Positions 16,039-23,177 of a stretch of DNA of 52,359 nucleotides are shown in pieces. Every line of letters starts with the position of its first letter. The first letter of the stretch is position 1. The notes below the pieces were generated by a model that searched no databases, was not told the origin of the DNA, and saw only the letters and a program-made list of their open reading frames with translations. The stretch is from a virus, in the IMG/VR virus record IMGVR_UViG_3300007734_000723, positions 1 through 52,359 of that record. One strand, written 5' to 3'. The translations under genes and the position numbers were made by a program.

Positions 16039-16448
16039 TATTCTGCCTCACCTTCCGGCACTAAAACAGCTGATAGGGTGCGCGAACCAATATCAATGCC
16101 ATTGACGGAAAGAAATAATATGTAGTCGCCAGCGCTTGGTAAGTAGAAAGGTTCTATCACCAGTACCGATTGATGTTTGCCGACTCCTTTGAGGTCATCG
16201 AGGGTTTTTTCAGAAAGAACCTCGCGGGCAATATCAGGAGGAGTAATAGATATTTGAACTACATCGTTTTCGTAAACATTATCTATTCGCACAAATAGAC
16301 ATATCTTGGGGTATACGACAGGGTATTCAGCACTTATAACCCCATCAATGACATTGATGAGGGAAATAATACCTTTGTCAGAGCGAACCGCTAAATCGCA
16401 GAGCAACATTGTCTCGCAGGCTGGAGTCAGTTTTGTCTCTTCGCTCAT
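16038..16448 (-). CDS. DUF6941-like beta-sandwich protein
   Basis: A 136-residue protein whose ATG overlaps the repressor stop. It carries CETMLLCDLAVRSDKGIISL near the start and then alternating beta strands (ICLFVRIDNVYENDV and YILFLSVNGIDIGSR). The CD-A…G-k-s-l pattern followed by an Ig-like fold fits DUF6941, a family of unknown function. It is the first gene after the repressor in the lysogenic operon and heads the coupled set down to 14212. Confidence 0.55.
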   Translation of the reverse strand: MSEETKLTPACETMLLCDLAVRSDKGIISLINVIDGVISAEYPVVYPKICLFVRIDNVYENDVVQISITPPDIAREVLSEKTLDDLKGVGKHQSVLVIEPFYLPSAGDYILFLSVNGIDIGSRTLSAVLVPEGEAE

Positions 16449-16888
16449 TCCTTCTTCCTCGCCTCTTCTTCCCTCTGCAACCGTTCTTCGATACGCGCTA
16501 TCTCGAACTCGGCTTCCGCCTCCAGCCGCTTGATGTAGGCATCTCGTTCACGACCCGGCGCGAGAGCCTTCGCCACCTTGCCATGTAGCCCCCAGACGCG
16601 CTGTAGTTCGGGCGGGAGGTCGTCTAGCGTTTCCTCGTAGGTCAGTTCGGTGGGCGCGAATCCTGCGGCGCGAACAACGACGGAAGCAGGCTCCCCTAGC
16701 GCTTTGGCTATACGCTCACACGTCTCATAACTGGGGCGCGAAGGTTTCCCATCGCTTCGACGCGAGCGGTCATTTTCGTAGTTTCCCCATTGCTGAGGCG
16801 ACATACTTGCAATGCCCGCGCATCGGGTAATACTCCAACCCTTCGCCTCGCGAACTTCTCTAACATATTCCCCAAAAGTTGCCATCAT
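16445..16888 (-). CDS. Phage repressor (XRE-type helix-turn-helix)
   Basis: A 147-residue protein. Residues 5-70 hold a Cro/C1-type HTH (VREVREAKGWSITRCAG, then MSPQQWGNYENDRS). The C-terminal half is a charged helix (RLEAEAEFEIARIEERLQ), probably for oligomerisation. It lacks the LexA-type peptidase domain of lambda CI, so induction may depend on another protein such as the HEVVH protein encoded downstream. I chose 16888 rather than 16900 because the predicted -10 box overlaps the upstream ATG, giving a nearly leaderless message. Confidence 0.85.
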   Translation of the reverse strand: MMATFGEYVREVREAKGWSITRCAGIASMSPQQWGNYENDRSRRSDGKPSRPSYETCERIAKALGEPASVVVRAAGFAPTELTYEETLDDLPPELQRVWGLHGKVAKALAPGRERDAYIKRLEAEAEFEIARIEERLQREEEARKKE

Positions 16889-16898
16889 TAGTATACTC

Positions 16899-16928
16899 AT
16901 TATAAGCCTATTGACTTATATTGTACAA
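16899..16928 (-). promoter_or_regulatory. Repressor promoter with overlapping operator
   Basis: On the minus strand TTGTAC (16928-16923) and TATAAT (16904-16899) are 18 bp apart. Transcription should start one to four bases before ATG 16888. The interval 16900-16921 (TTATAAGCCTATTGACTTAT plus two) matches the palindromic operator at 17296-17317 at 18 of 22 positions, so a bound regulator would block this promoter (autorepression). Confidence 0.65.
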
Positions 16929-16961
16929 CACAGGTTTCACAATCTGCAATATGTATTTTTT

Positions 16962-17002
16962 AAGTCAAATGACTTGCTTAATTTATTAAGACATGATACA
17001 AT
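16962..17002 (+). promoter_or_regulatory. cro promoter and operator
   Basis: AAGTCA-AA-TGACTT at 16962-16975 is a perfect palindrome and the core of the shared operator. Its last two bases begin the -35 box TTGCTT (16974-16979). TACAAT at 16997-17002 lies 17 bp further on. The start point would fall at about 17009, next to ATG 17010, so the cro message is also predicted to be leaderless. Confidence 0.7.
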
Positions 17003-17009
17003 GATAGGT

Positions 17010-17279
17010 ATGAGAACTCTAACCACACCTAAAAAAGACAATCGCCGCACCCTGCGGGCTGACGCTATGCCAAACAGTTTAATGTTCTTGAGAGAGGGAA
17101 AGGGAATCTCAAGACAGGATTTTGCTGATAAGTATGGTGTACCCTCTCAGCAGGTCTATGATTGGGAAACAGGTCGCCGACCTATACCGCGAAAAATGCT
17201 TTTTACGCTAGCAGAATTCTTTGGCGTATCCCCTCAATCGCTCGATGCTCCCCCTTCAAAAAAATTTGCAGAAAACTAA
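17010..17279 (+). CDS. Cro-like helix-turn-helix regulator
   Basis: An 89-residue protein transcribed divergently from the repressor. The XRE HTH is LREGKGISRQDFADKYGV followed by PSQQVYDWETGRRPIP and a hydrophobic LAEFFGVSP helix. I chose ATG 17010 because the -10 box ends at 17002; the in-frame ATG at 17001 overlaps that box. It should compete with the repressor for the AAGTCA operators and favour lytic growth. Confidence 0.82.
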   Translation: MRTLTTPKKDNRRTLRADAMPNSLMFLREGKGISRQDFADKYGVPSQQVYDWETGRRPIPRKMLFTLAEFFGVSPQSLDAPPSKKFAEN

Positions 17280-17280
17280 G

Positions 17281-17318
17281 TCAAAAGACTTGACATTATA
17301 AGTCAAATGACTTATAAT
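17281..17318 (+). promoter_or_regulatory. Main early promoter with perfect operator
   Basis: TTGACA at 17290-17295 and TATAAT at 17313-17318 are both full consensus, with a 17-bp spacer. A perfect palindrome, TTATAAGTCA-AA-TGACTTATAA, occupies 17296-17317, so the operator fills the spacer and the -10 box. A further half-related AAGTC…GACTT lies just upstream, from about 17279. This is a strong promoter switched off by steric block and drives the early operon from 17351. Confidence 0.85.
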
Positions 17319-17350
17319 GGAGGTATAGAACTTGAAGGGAGATACCTCAG

Positions 17351-17689
17351 ATGATTACGATGACGAAAGAGATGTTGAGAGCGGTAGGTCAGACGAGCGG
17401 CGGCGTGACGGCTCAGTTCGTGAATGACGCGGTGGATGTGGCTGTGACATTGAAGCACGTACCCGCCTACGGTTATCGGCTCTTTAATGAGGCTGGCAAG
17501 ATGGGGAACCTCGATGCGACTTCTTATTTGGACTTCGTTTTTGTGACGGAGGAGGTTGCGGAGAAGCTGAACGAGACCCACGCACGTATTCTGGCGGTCT
17601 TGGAGGAAGCTCGGATAGCGGCGAACCACAGACCCACGCGGTGGGCGAACGGAACCTATCGAACGCAGGGCGCGACGGGTAGACGGTAA
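17351..17689 (+). CDS. First gene of the early operon (unknown, 112 aa)
   Basis: It follows the early promoter with GGGAG nine bases before ATG 17351. The product is a soluble alpha/beta protein (AQFVNDAVDVAVTLKHVP, FVFVTEEVAEKLNETH). As the first gene under direct repressor control it may act early against the host, but no family is recognised. Confidence 0.6.
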   Translation: MITMTKEMLRAVGQTSGGVTAQFVNDAVDVAVTLKHVPAYGYRLFNEAGKMGNLDATSYLDFVFVTEEVAEKLNETHARILAVLEEARIAANHRPTRWANGTYRTQGATGRR

Positions 17690-17712
17690 CGAAAACAGAA
17701 AGGAGAGCGAGA

Positions 17713-17994
17713 TTGAATGAAACGACTACTGAAACTGAGTTGGGCGATACACCTCATCGCCTTCATGGGCGCGAGAGCGTACTGGGGTTAGATGTTCTTT
17801 CGCGGTATCAGCGTGAGTACGTGATAGACGCGCCGACCGAGGCGGGAAGACGGTTTCAGTCCGCGATGGCGATACTGCAAGAGGAAGTTGAGAGACAAAT
17901 TAAAACCGCCCCCTGTGTTGGAAGCACAGAGAGCGGCACACCAAACAGAAAGGTTATCCAAAACCATGAACACAATGAGTATAGCACAGTTTGA
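17713..17994 (+). CDS. Possible small early protein with TTG start
   Basis: The frame begins with TTG 17713 after an AGGAGAG ribosome site and reads MNETTTETELGDTPHRLHGR. It overlaps the next gene by 29 bases. The Shine-Dalgarno site is good and there is no other gene in this 276-base gap, but the C-terminal part has no clear coding character. Treated as tentative. Confidence 0.4.
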   Translation: MNETTTETELGDTPHRLHGRESVLGLDVLSRYQREYVIDAPTEAGRRFQSAMAILQEEVERQIKTAPCVGSTESGTPNRKVIQNHEHNEYSTV

Positions 17995-18571
17995 AACCCA
18001 AAACAAGCCCTCTAGCGCGGCTTACGGCAAAAAGCGGAATGGCGGGGTTGTGACGGAGGGGAGACTGACCACGACCCGCACTGGCGAGACGTTTGAGAAG
18101 AGCGTGCTTCTCTCCTACGAGTCGGCTTTGGCACTACAGCGCATACTGAACGCGAACCCCGACATCGAGAGCGCGGAACTGAAGCGCGACCACCACAGCC
18201 CCAACACCTACTACGTGCGTTACCGCGTGACGCTCTCCGCCGACGCTGGCAGGTTGACGGGCGACCTGAACCTACGACGTAGCTTGCACCGGTCCGGGGA
18301 GTTTCGTTCGGAGCCTCTGCCTGATAACCCCGGCGCGTTTCTGGTGGTTCATGTTTTCCCCGCGCATCTTGGCGGCGGTTGCACGATTTACACCGCGAAC
18401 CGTGAAGGCTCCTGTACCTGCCCTCAGAGCAGGATACGGCGCGAGACCTGCAAGCACGTTCTGCACCTCCGTGCAACCTACCCCTTGACGGCAGATAGGG
18501 GCGATGTGAAGACCCCGCGCAAGCGAACGGAAAGCGAAATCACGGCAGATTTCGACAGTGACTACCCCTAA
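17966..18571 (+). CDS. SWIM zinc-finger protein of the early operon
   Basis: Start chosen at ATG 17966 (MNTMSIAQFETQ). The 201-residue product has a basic N-terminal half and a SWIM finger, SCTCPQSRIRRETCKHVLHL, at about residues 150-170. SWIM proteins bind nucleic acid or act as adaptors. It is followed without a gap by the DUF488 gene (TAATG). It shares only the finger with the protein at 11243-11650. Confidence 0.72.
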   Translation: MNTMSIAQFETQNKPSSAAYGKKRNGGVVTEGRLTTTRTGETFEKSVLLSYESALALQRILNANPDIESAELKRDHHSPNTYYVRYRVTLSADAGRLTGDLNLRRSLHRSGEFRSEPLPDNPGAFLVVHVFPAHLGGGCTIYTANREGSCTCPQSRIRRETCKHVLHLRATYPLTADRGDVKTPRKRTESEITADFDSDYP

Positions 18572-18963
18572 TGAAAATCTACACCTTCGGATACAAGAAA
18601 TACAAGCCTAATGCTCTCCTGCTGAAATTGCAGGAGTTGGGGGCGACTCTGATAGACGTTCGGTTCTGTGCGACAGGGGGAAACCCTGCGTGGGCACAGG
18701 GGGAGCTGATGCGGAAGTGCAGAGAGTACGCGGTTCGGTATCTGTACTACAAAGCGTGGGGCAATAAGCACTACAACCGCGACGCGGATATTTTGATAGC
18801 GGACTTTGACGCGGGACTTGAGAGCCTGAAACAGCTTGAGAGCAGTGGGGTAAAGGCGGCGGTCTTGCTGTGCGCGTGCGAGTGCTATGCGACGTGCCAC
18901 CGTGCGGTACTGGCGGAGCGACTACGATTAGAGGGCTACGAAGTGGAGGAGCTAGGGCTATGA
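18571..18963 (+). CDS. DUF488 family protein
   Basis: A 130-residue protein beginning MKIYTFGYKKYKPNALL, with IDVRFCATGGNPAW and the diagnostic Cys/His cluster LLCACECYATCHRAVLAE (Cys101, Cys103, Cys105, Cys109, His110). DUF488 proteins are short, probably metal-binding and nucleic-acid-linked; the biochemical role is unresolved. The start overlaps the stop of the SWIM gene. Confidence 0.85.
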   Translation: MKIYTFGYKKYKPNALLLKLQELGATLIDVRFCATGGNPAWAQGELMRKCREYAVRYLYYKAWGNKHYNRDADILIADFDAGLESLKQLESSGVKAAVLLCACECYATCHRAVLAERLRLEGYEVEELGL

Positions 18964-19505
18964 GAAAAGAGTTTTTGCTAGACATGAAGGGCGGCAAGAA
19001 GGCGGTTTTGTTTGCAGGACTGCTCGATCTTGCCCACCAGAACGGGCTGAAATCTATTCGCACGGAGCTGTTGCAGTTGCCGACTGCGGACAATAGTCAT
19101 ACCGCGATATGTTTCGCGACGGTGACGCTTGAGAAAGAGGGGCGCGAACTGGTGTTTACAGGGATTGGCGATGCGAACCCCGCTAACGTGAAGCCTACGA
19201 TGCAGACTTGCCTTTTGAGGATGGCTGAGACTCGTGCCAAAGCCCGTGCCCTCCGTGACGCGGTGAATGTGGGGGTGGTGGCATTTGAGGAGTTGGGCGA
19301 GGAAGAGGAGGCTACGCAACCCACCAAAGCCCCGATGGTGCAGAAGGAGGGCGGAATCCTGCCTAGCCAAAAGAGCCGTCTGGAATTTCTGTACAAGGGA
19401 TTGGGGGAGGCTGTGCCGGGTGGATTAGAGAATCTGACACGGATTCGGGCGGAGCAGATAATCAACGAGAAGCAGAAGCTACTCAGCGAAGGGAGGGCGG
19501 CGTGA
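18960..19505 (+). CDS. Probable single-strand annealing / recombination protein
   Basis: A 181-residue protein starting at ATG 18960 in overlap with DUF488. It has LDLAHQNGLKSIRTELLQLP, a conserved FTGIGDANPANV segment and a helical RMAETRAKARALRDAVNVGV, the pattern of a phage/bacterial family placed near Rad52/ERF-type annealing proteins. After about residue 125 come an acidic linker and a C-terminal helical segment. Its place ahead of nuclease and replication genes fits recombination. The family link is from memory of the motif only. Confidence 0.55.
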   Translation: MRKEFLLDMKGGKKAVLFAGLLDLAHQNGLKSIRTELLQLPTADNSHTAICFATVTLEKEGRELVFTGIGDANPANVKPTMQTCLLRMAETRAKARALRDAVNVGVVAFEELGEEEEATQPTKAPMVQKEGGILPSQKSRLEFLYKGLGEAVPGGLENLTRIRAEQIINEKQKLLSEGRAA

Positions 19506-19834
19506 TGTGCAAACCTTCCTGCGCGGTTTGGGGCTTGCCGAAAGAGGAGGTTTGCCCCGACTGCCTTTTGGATTTTCTGCCAAACGCTACTGACAATTTG
19601 GCAGGTCGGATATTGCTGATGTGTCAGAGACTGTGCCCTCCTTTCCGATTTTTAAGACTACGTTTGTCTGCGCTTATGCGGGATGATGTTACGACTGTAC
19701 CCGGTATCGTGGACTGGGTGCGCGAGATGCGAGAGTTCTACCCGCCCTGCTCTTACGAGGGTGGGGTAGCGCATAGTTTCAGGATAGACCCGCAATTTGT
19801 GGAGATAGGAGGGCGAACCAATGGGGCAAGATAG
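19505..19834 (+). CDS. Cys-rich hypothetical protein (109 aa)
   Basis: ATG 19505 is preferred over the overlapping GTG 19502. The first 25 residues contain CKPSC and CPDC, which fit a zinc site. The rest is a helical, Arg-rich segment (RFLRLRLSALMRDD). It overlaps the DUF5131 start by 14 bases, which suggests translational coupling. Function unknown. Confidence 0.5.
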   Translation: MCKPSCAVWGLPKEEVCPDCLLDFLPNATDNLAGRILLMCQRLCPPFRFLRLRLSALMRDDVTTVPGIVDWVREMREFYPPCSYEGGVAHSFRIDPQFVEIGGRTNGAR

Positions 19835-20744
19835 CAAAATCGAGTGGACAAAACACACGTTCAACCCTTGGCGCGGTTGCACTAAGGTTTCAGAGGGATG
19901 CAAGTTTTGCTACGCTGAAACGCTCTCCAACAGAAATCACGGAACGCTGGGAGTGTGGGGACCCAAAGGGTCTCGTGTTATCGCTTCCGAAACGATGTGG
20001 GCGCAACCCGTCAAGTGGAACCGAGAAGCGGAAGCGGCTGGGGAGCGTCATCGGGTGTTTTGCGCGTCGTTGGCGGATGTGTTTGAGGGCGATGATACGA
20101 TGCCCTCCGAATCATGGAAGAGCGTTGACGATGCGCGTGAGAGGTTGACGTGGCTAATCATAAACACTCCTCATTTAGACTGGTTACTACTCACGAAACG
20201 CCCCCAAAACGTGATGGAAATGCTTCCTGAAGACTGGATGAGCGGGTTGCCGCCCAATGTCTGGATTGGAACCAGTGTCGAGAATCAGGCGATGGCGGAG
20301 GAGCGCATTCCTCATCTGCTACAGATACCCGCGAAGGTGCGTTTCCTCTCCTGTGAGCCTCTCCTGGGGGCGGTGGATTTGAGCGGTTGGGCTACAGATA
20401 CGGGGGTGTGGAAGTGCCCGAACTGCCGATACACGCTCCAAAAATGCTACCTGCGGGCTTCCGATGGCGCGGTAGGGTTGAACACGGAGCAGGTTCGCGA
20501 GGTCTGCCCGAACGATGGCGCAACGCTTCGCCCTCTCTCGCTGATTGATTGGGTCATTGTCGGCGGGGAGTCCGGCGCGAACGCGAGACCGATGCACCCC
20601 GATTGGGCGCGGGGCTTGAGAGACCAGTGCGTTGAGGCAGGGGTAGCCTACTTTTTTAAGCAGTGGGGCGGCACGACCGCGAAAGCGGGCGGGCGACTCT
20701 TGGACGGGCGCGAGTGGAGTGAATACCCGGAGGTGTCGAAATGA
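19821..20744 (+). CDS. DUF5131 (phage Gp37/Gp68) family protein
   Basis: A 307-residue protein. Cys20, Cys27 and Cys30 in RGCTKVSEGCKFCYAE form a CxxxxxxCxxC cluster, as in radical-SAM-like phage proteins of the Gp37/Gp68 group. Other landmarks are WLLLTKRPQNV, NVWIGTSVENQ and WVIVGGESGANARPMHPDW, all typical of this family. An inserted zinc-ribbon-like segment (CPNCRY…CPNDG) lies near residues 197-235. The reaction is unknown; an Fe-S cluster is likely. Confidence 0.9.
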   Translation: MGQDSKIEWTKHTFNPWRGCTKVSEGCKFCYAETLSNRNHGTLGVWGPKGSRVIASETMWAQPVKWNREAEAAGERHRVFCASLADVFEGDDTMPSESWKSVDDARERLTWLIINTPHLDWLLLTKRPQNVMEMLPEDWMSGLPPNVWIGTSVENQAMAEERIPHLLQIPAKVRFLSCEPLLGAVDLSGWATDTGVWKCPNCRYTLQKCYLRASDGAVGLNTEQVREVCPNDGATLRPLSLIDWVIVGGESGANARPMHPDWARGLRDQCVEAGVAYFFKQWGGTTAKAGGRLLDGREWSEYPEVSK

Positions 20745-20953
20745 TAACAAAAGGTCAAGTCCTGCTAGAGATAGCGGGACACTGCGACAGGATACGCATT
20801 AAGCCCATGCAGTCGGTTTCCATCATCGCGAAATTGCAGGAGCTACTGCCTGATTGGGGCGCGGATTTCGGGAACGACCTGCCTGACCTACTACTCGACA
20901 ACAACTCTGACGACATGGCGGCTCTACTACAGAGCGCGGAGGATAGACGATGA
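20741..20953 (+). CDS. Hypothetical protein (70 aa)
   Basis: It starts at ATG 20741, four bases before the end of the DUF5131 gene (ATGA), and ends over the next ATG. Acidic and helical, with an N-terminal MITKGQVLLEIAGHCDRIRI. No family recognised; the overlaps on both sides support expression. Confidence 0.5.
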   Translation: MITKGQVLLEIAGHCDRIRIKPMQSVSIIAKLQELLPDWGADFGNDLPDLLLDNNSDDMAALLQSAEDRR

Positions 20954-21303
20954 GCGACACAAATGAGACTAGAGAAACAGAGACATGGGCGCAAATGCAC
21001 GCACCTCGCGGGGGTTGGCGACCGCTTCGCCGTGACGGGCAGGAGTACGAGCAGACCTGCCGTCGCGGGCACAAGTACGAGAGCGACAGCCCCGAACCTC
21101 AGTGCCCCACCTGTGCGGCGGTGTTTACGGAGGTTGACATAGAGGCAGAGATGTCGGCATTTCGAGCGCAGAACAGGAGCATCGATGCCGCCTTTGGGAT
21201 GGTTATAGTTCTGGCAATTCTCTCCGTGTTCGCATGGTGCTTGTGGAGTGGCATAGAGGCTCAGGGGAGGATTGACGACGCTCAGGAGGTGCAGAGATGG
21301 TGA
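20950..21303 (+). CDS. Zinc-ribbon protein with one membrane helix
   Basis: A 117-residue protein. A zinc ribbon (CRRGHKYE…CPTC) lies at residues 36-56 and a transmembrane helix (FGMVIVLAILSVFAWCLW) at about 82-99, followed by a short tail. It could tether a nucleic-acid-binding domain to the membrane. It is followed by two very small membrane peptides. Confidence 0.55.
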   Translation: MSDTNETRETETWAQMHAPRGGWRPLRRDGQEYEQTCRRGHKYESDSPEPQCPTCAAVFTEVDIEAEMSAFRAQNRSIDAAFGMVIVLAILSVFAWCLWSGIEAQGRIDDAQEVQRW

Positions 21304-21407
21304 TGTTATTTTTAACAGGAGTGGCGACACTGGCAGTAGGGGGGCTGATTGCAGTCGTGTGCGTGTTGAAAGCGCCTGTTCATTGGCGAGGCGATGACGA
21401 TGAGTAA
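21297..21407 (+). CDS. Small membrane peptide (36 aa)
   Basis: The frame MVMLFLTGVATLAVGGLIAV continues VCVLKAPVHWRGDDDE and then stops. It is one hydrophobic helix of about 23 residues with an acidic tail. It overlaps both neighbours and sits behind AGGAGGTG. Its hydrophobicity is unlikely to arise by chance in a shadow frame. A toxic or holin-like peptide is possible. Confidence 0.45.
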   Translation: MVMLFLTGVATLAVGGLIAVVCVLKAPVHWRGDDDE

Positions 21408-21492
21408 ACATAAAGACGCGCTGTATATGGGCTATGCGTGCTTTGTTCTGCCGTTCGCGGGGTTCGTGTTGCATTTGATGTTTGGGAGGTAG
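21394..21492 (+). CDS. Second small membrane peptide (32 aa)
   Basis: MTMSKHKDALYMGYACFVLP continues with FAGFVLHLMFGR. It has one membrane helix with basic ends. The start (ATG 21394 or 21400) lies inside the end of the previous peptide gene, giving three overlapping membrane-protein genes in a row. Function unknown. Confidence 0.42.
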   Translation: MTMSKHKDALYMGYACFVLPFAGFVLHLMFGR

Positions 21493-21555
21493 GTGGATGC
21501 GAGTCTCCTCCTCCCCCTAAATGCCAGAAGGGAGGAGGCTTGTGCAAAAGTCTCT

Positions 21556-21613
21556 TGCGTAGAGGCTCCTTCGTCGTCAATGTTGGATTGGTTGCATGAG
21601 GAGCCTCTACGCA
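21556..21613. repeat. Perfect 15-bp inverted repeat in an early-operon gap
   Basis: TGCGTAGAGGCTCCT at 21556-21570 is exactly complementary to AGGAGCCTCTACGCA at 21599-21613, with a 28-base loop. A smaller CAAT…ATTG lies inside the loop. There is no T-tract. It fills the only sizeable gap (21493-21646) in this part of the operon. Confidence 0.75.
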
Positions 21614-21646
21614 GCGGATTCACTGCTGCTGGAAGGATAGGACAGA

Positions 21647-21940
21647 ATGAAATTCAGGGAACTGTTAGAACTAATTGACGATGGCAACGTAGAGCAGAGG
21701 CTGGACGAGTCTCTCGCGGAACTGATTCTAGACGTGCAGAAGACCGTTAAGCCCGGCACGCTCACCGTCACGCTCACGCTCAAGCCGGACAACGCCGAAC
21801 TGCTGAGCGCGATAATGACGGTCGCCTCTAAAAACCCGCAACCGGGCGCGTACCCTACCAAGTTCTTTGTGACGGAGGAGGGCGAACTCTCGACTCGCAA
21901 CCCTCGACAGAAAACGTTTGACTTTAAGAGGAGCGAATAA
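21647..21940 (+). CDS. Hypothetical phage protein (97 aa)
   Basis: A short protein: helical MKFRELLELIDDGNVEQRL, then a beta segment TLTVTLTLKPDNAELL and a Lys/Arg-rich end. It ends over the start of the DUF2303 gene (TAATG). Proteins of this layout commonly precede DUF2303 in phages; function unknown. Confidence 0.6.
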   Translation: MKFRELLELIDDGNVEQRLDESLAELILDVQKTVKPGTLTVTLTLKPDNAELLSAIMTVASKNPQPGAYPTKFFVTEEGELSTRNPRQKTFDFKRSE

Positions 21941-22734
21941 TGCTACCGGAAACACCTACTACCGAAACAGAATACGAGTCCGCGTTCCAGCACGGAGCCG
22001 CCTCGTTCGCAAACCTGCAACTCAGCGAGATGAGAGCCGTCGTGATACCGGACGGCTACAAACTCGAAAACACTGAGTCGCTACTCGAAACCCCGAACCG
22101 CATCCGCGAGAATGTGAAACTGACACGCGCCGAGTCGTTCTGGGGCTATGTGAACGACTTCAAGAACGACGGCTCGCTCATATTCGCCAACGCCGCGACA
22201 CGGACATTCATCGCCGTTCTGGACTACCACAGAAGCGACACGGAGCCTCGTTGGGGGTCTCATGTCGCGACGCTCTCCCTGCCGTTTTCAGCCGAGTTTA
22301 CAGCGTGGGGCAAAAACGACAGAAAGCCCCTCTCTCAACAGGACTTTGCGGAGTGGCTGGAAGACCGGCTAATCGACGTGACGGAGCCGGAGGGCGCGAA
22401 ACTGCTGACGATTGCCTCCGCGCTTGAGGCGACAAAGACCCTCAAATTCAAGAGCGCGACTCGGTTGGACAATGGGGACTCGGCTCTCAGTTTTGAGGAG
22501 ACCACGAGCGGCGCTGTTAAAATACCTGCGACATTCACGCTCGGCATCCCTGTTTTCGAGGGGGAGGAGCCTATCGAAATTCAGTGCCGACTACGCTACA
22601 GGATTGACGGGGGGCTGAAATTTACCTACCTGATGGAAGACCCCAGCGAGATAGTTCGCAAGCGGTTTATTGAGATTGGGAAGCGCATCGAGAGCGAGAC
22701 GGAGTGCCAACTCGTGTTCGGGTCTCGCAGTTAG
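21940..22734 (+). CDS. DUF2303 (YfdQ-like) family protein
   Basis: A 264-residue protein with the family course: MRAVVIPDGYKLENTESL, then RAESFWGYVNDFK, TRTFIAVLDYH, HVATLSLPFSAEFTAW, LSQQDFAEWLEDR, and a C-terminal beta region (LGIPVFEGEEPIEIQCRLRY). DUF2303 proteins occur in many temperate-phage early operons; their function is not known. It overlaps the next gene by one base (TAGTG). Confidence 0.88.
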   Translation: MLPETPTTETEYESAFQHGAASFANLQLSEMRAVVIPDGYKLENTESLLETPNRIRENVKLTRAESFWGYVNDFKNDGSLIFANAATRTFIAVLDYHRSDTEPRWGSHVATLSLPFSAEFTAWGKNDRKPLSQQDFAEWLEDRLIDVTEPEGAKLLTIASALEATKTLKFKSATRLDNGDSALSFEETTSGAVKIPATFTLGIPVFEGEEPIEIQCRLRYRIDGGLKFTYLMEDPSEIVRKRFIEIGKRIESETECQLVFGSRS

Positions 22735-23177
22735 TGGTCTGCCCTGTCTGCAATACCCCGCTCATGTCCGCCAGTGACGGCAAGGAGTTATTTTGCCGCG
22801 TGTGTTACAAGGTCATCGAGCGGGGCGGCAGAGAGACCAATCGCGGAAAGCCCACTCCGCCCCCGCGACCTACTGAAACCTACAGGAATGAACCCGAACT
22901 GGTGAAGGCTATCTGTGCGGCTCTCAAGGCGGCGGGCGTGAAGTACAAGCGTATCGGACAGCACGTTGTAAAAAACAGTGGTTCAGACGCGGGCGTTCCT
23001 GATTTGATGTGGTGGCTTCCGCGAACAGGCCACTACCCTGCGCGGGTCGGCTTCTTGGAGGCGAAGGTGCATCCTAACAAGCCGACCCCAGAACAACAGG
23101 AACTCATAGACGACGGGGTTTCCGTGGCGGTCTACAGTGTAGCGGAGGCGCTTGAGGCGCTGGGAGAGATATTTTGA
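22734..23177 (+). CDS. VRR-NUC domain nuclease with zinc ribbon
   Basis: I chose GTG 22734, which overlaps the previous stop. The 147-residue protein starts with a zinc ribbon (CPVC…CRVC). The VRR-NUC domain at about 55-147 has GSDAGVPDLMWW, then VGFLEAKVHPNKPTPEQQ, giving the D…ExK catalytic set. These nucleases are linked to Holliday-junction or flap processing in phages. Confidence 0.85.
   Translation: MVCPVCNTPLMSASDGKELFCRVCYKVIERGGRETNRGKPTPPPRPTETYRNEPELVKAICAALKAAGVKYKRIGQHVVKNSGSDAGVPDLMWWLPRTGHYPARVGFLEAKVHPNKPTPEQQELIDDGVSVAVYSVAEALEALGEIF

Noticed and set aside
16885-16900. ATG 16900 as repressor start
   Set aside because: It overlaps the -10 box TATAAT and has no ribosome site; transcription should begin downstream of it.
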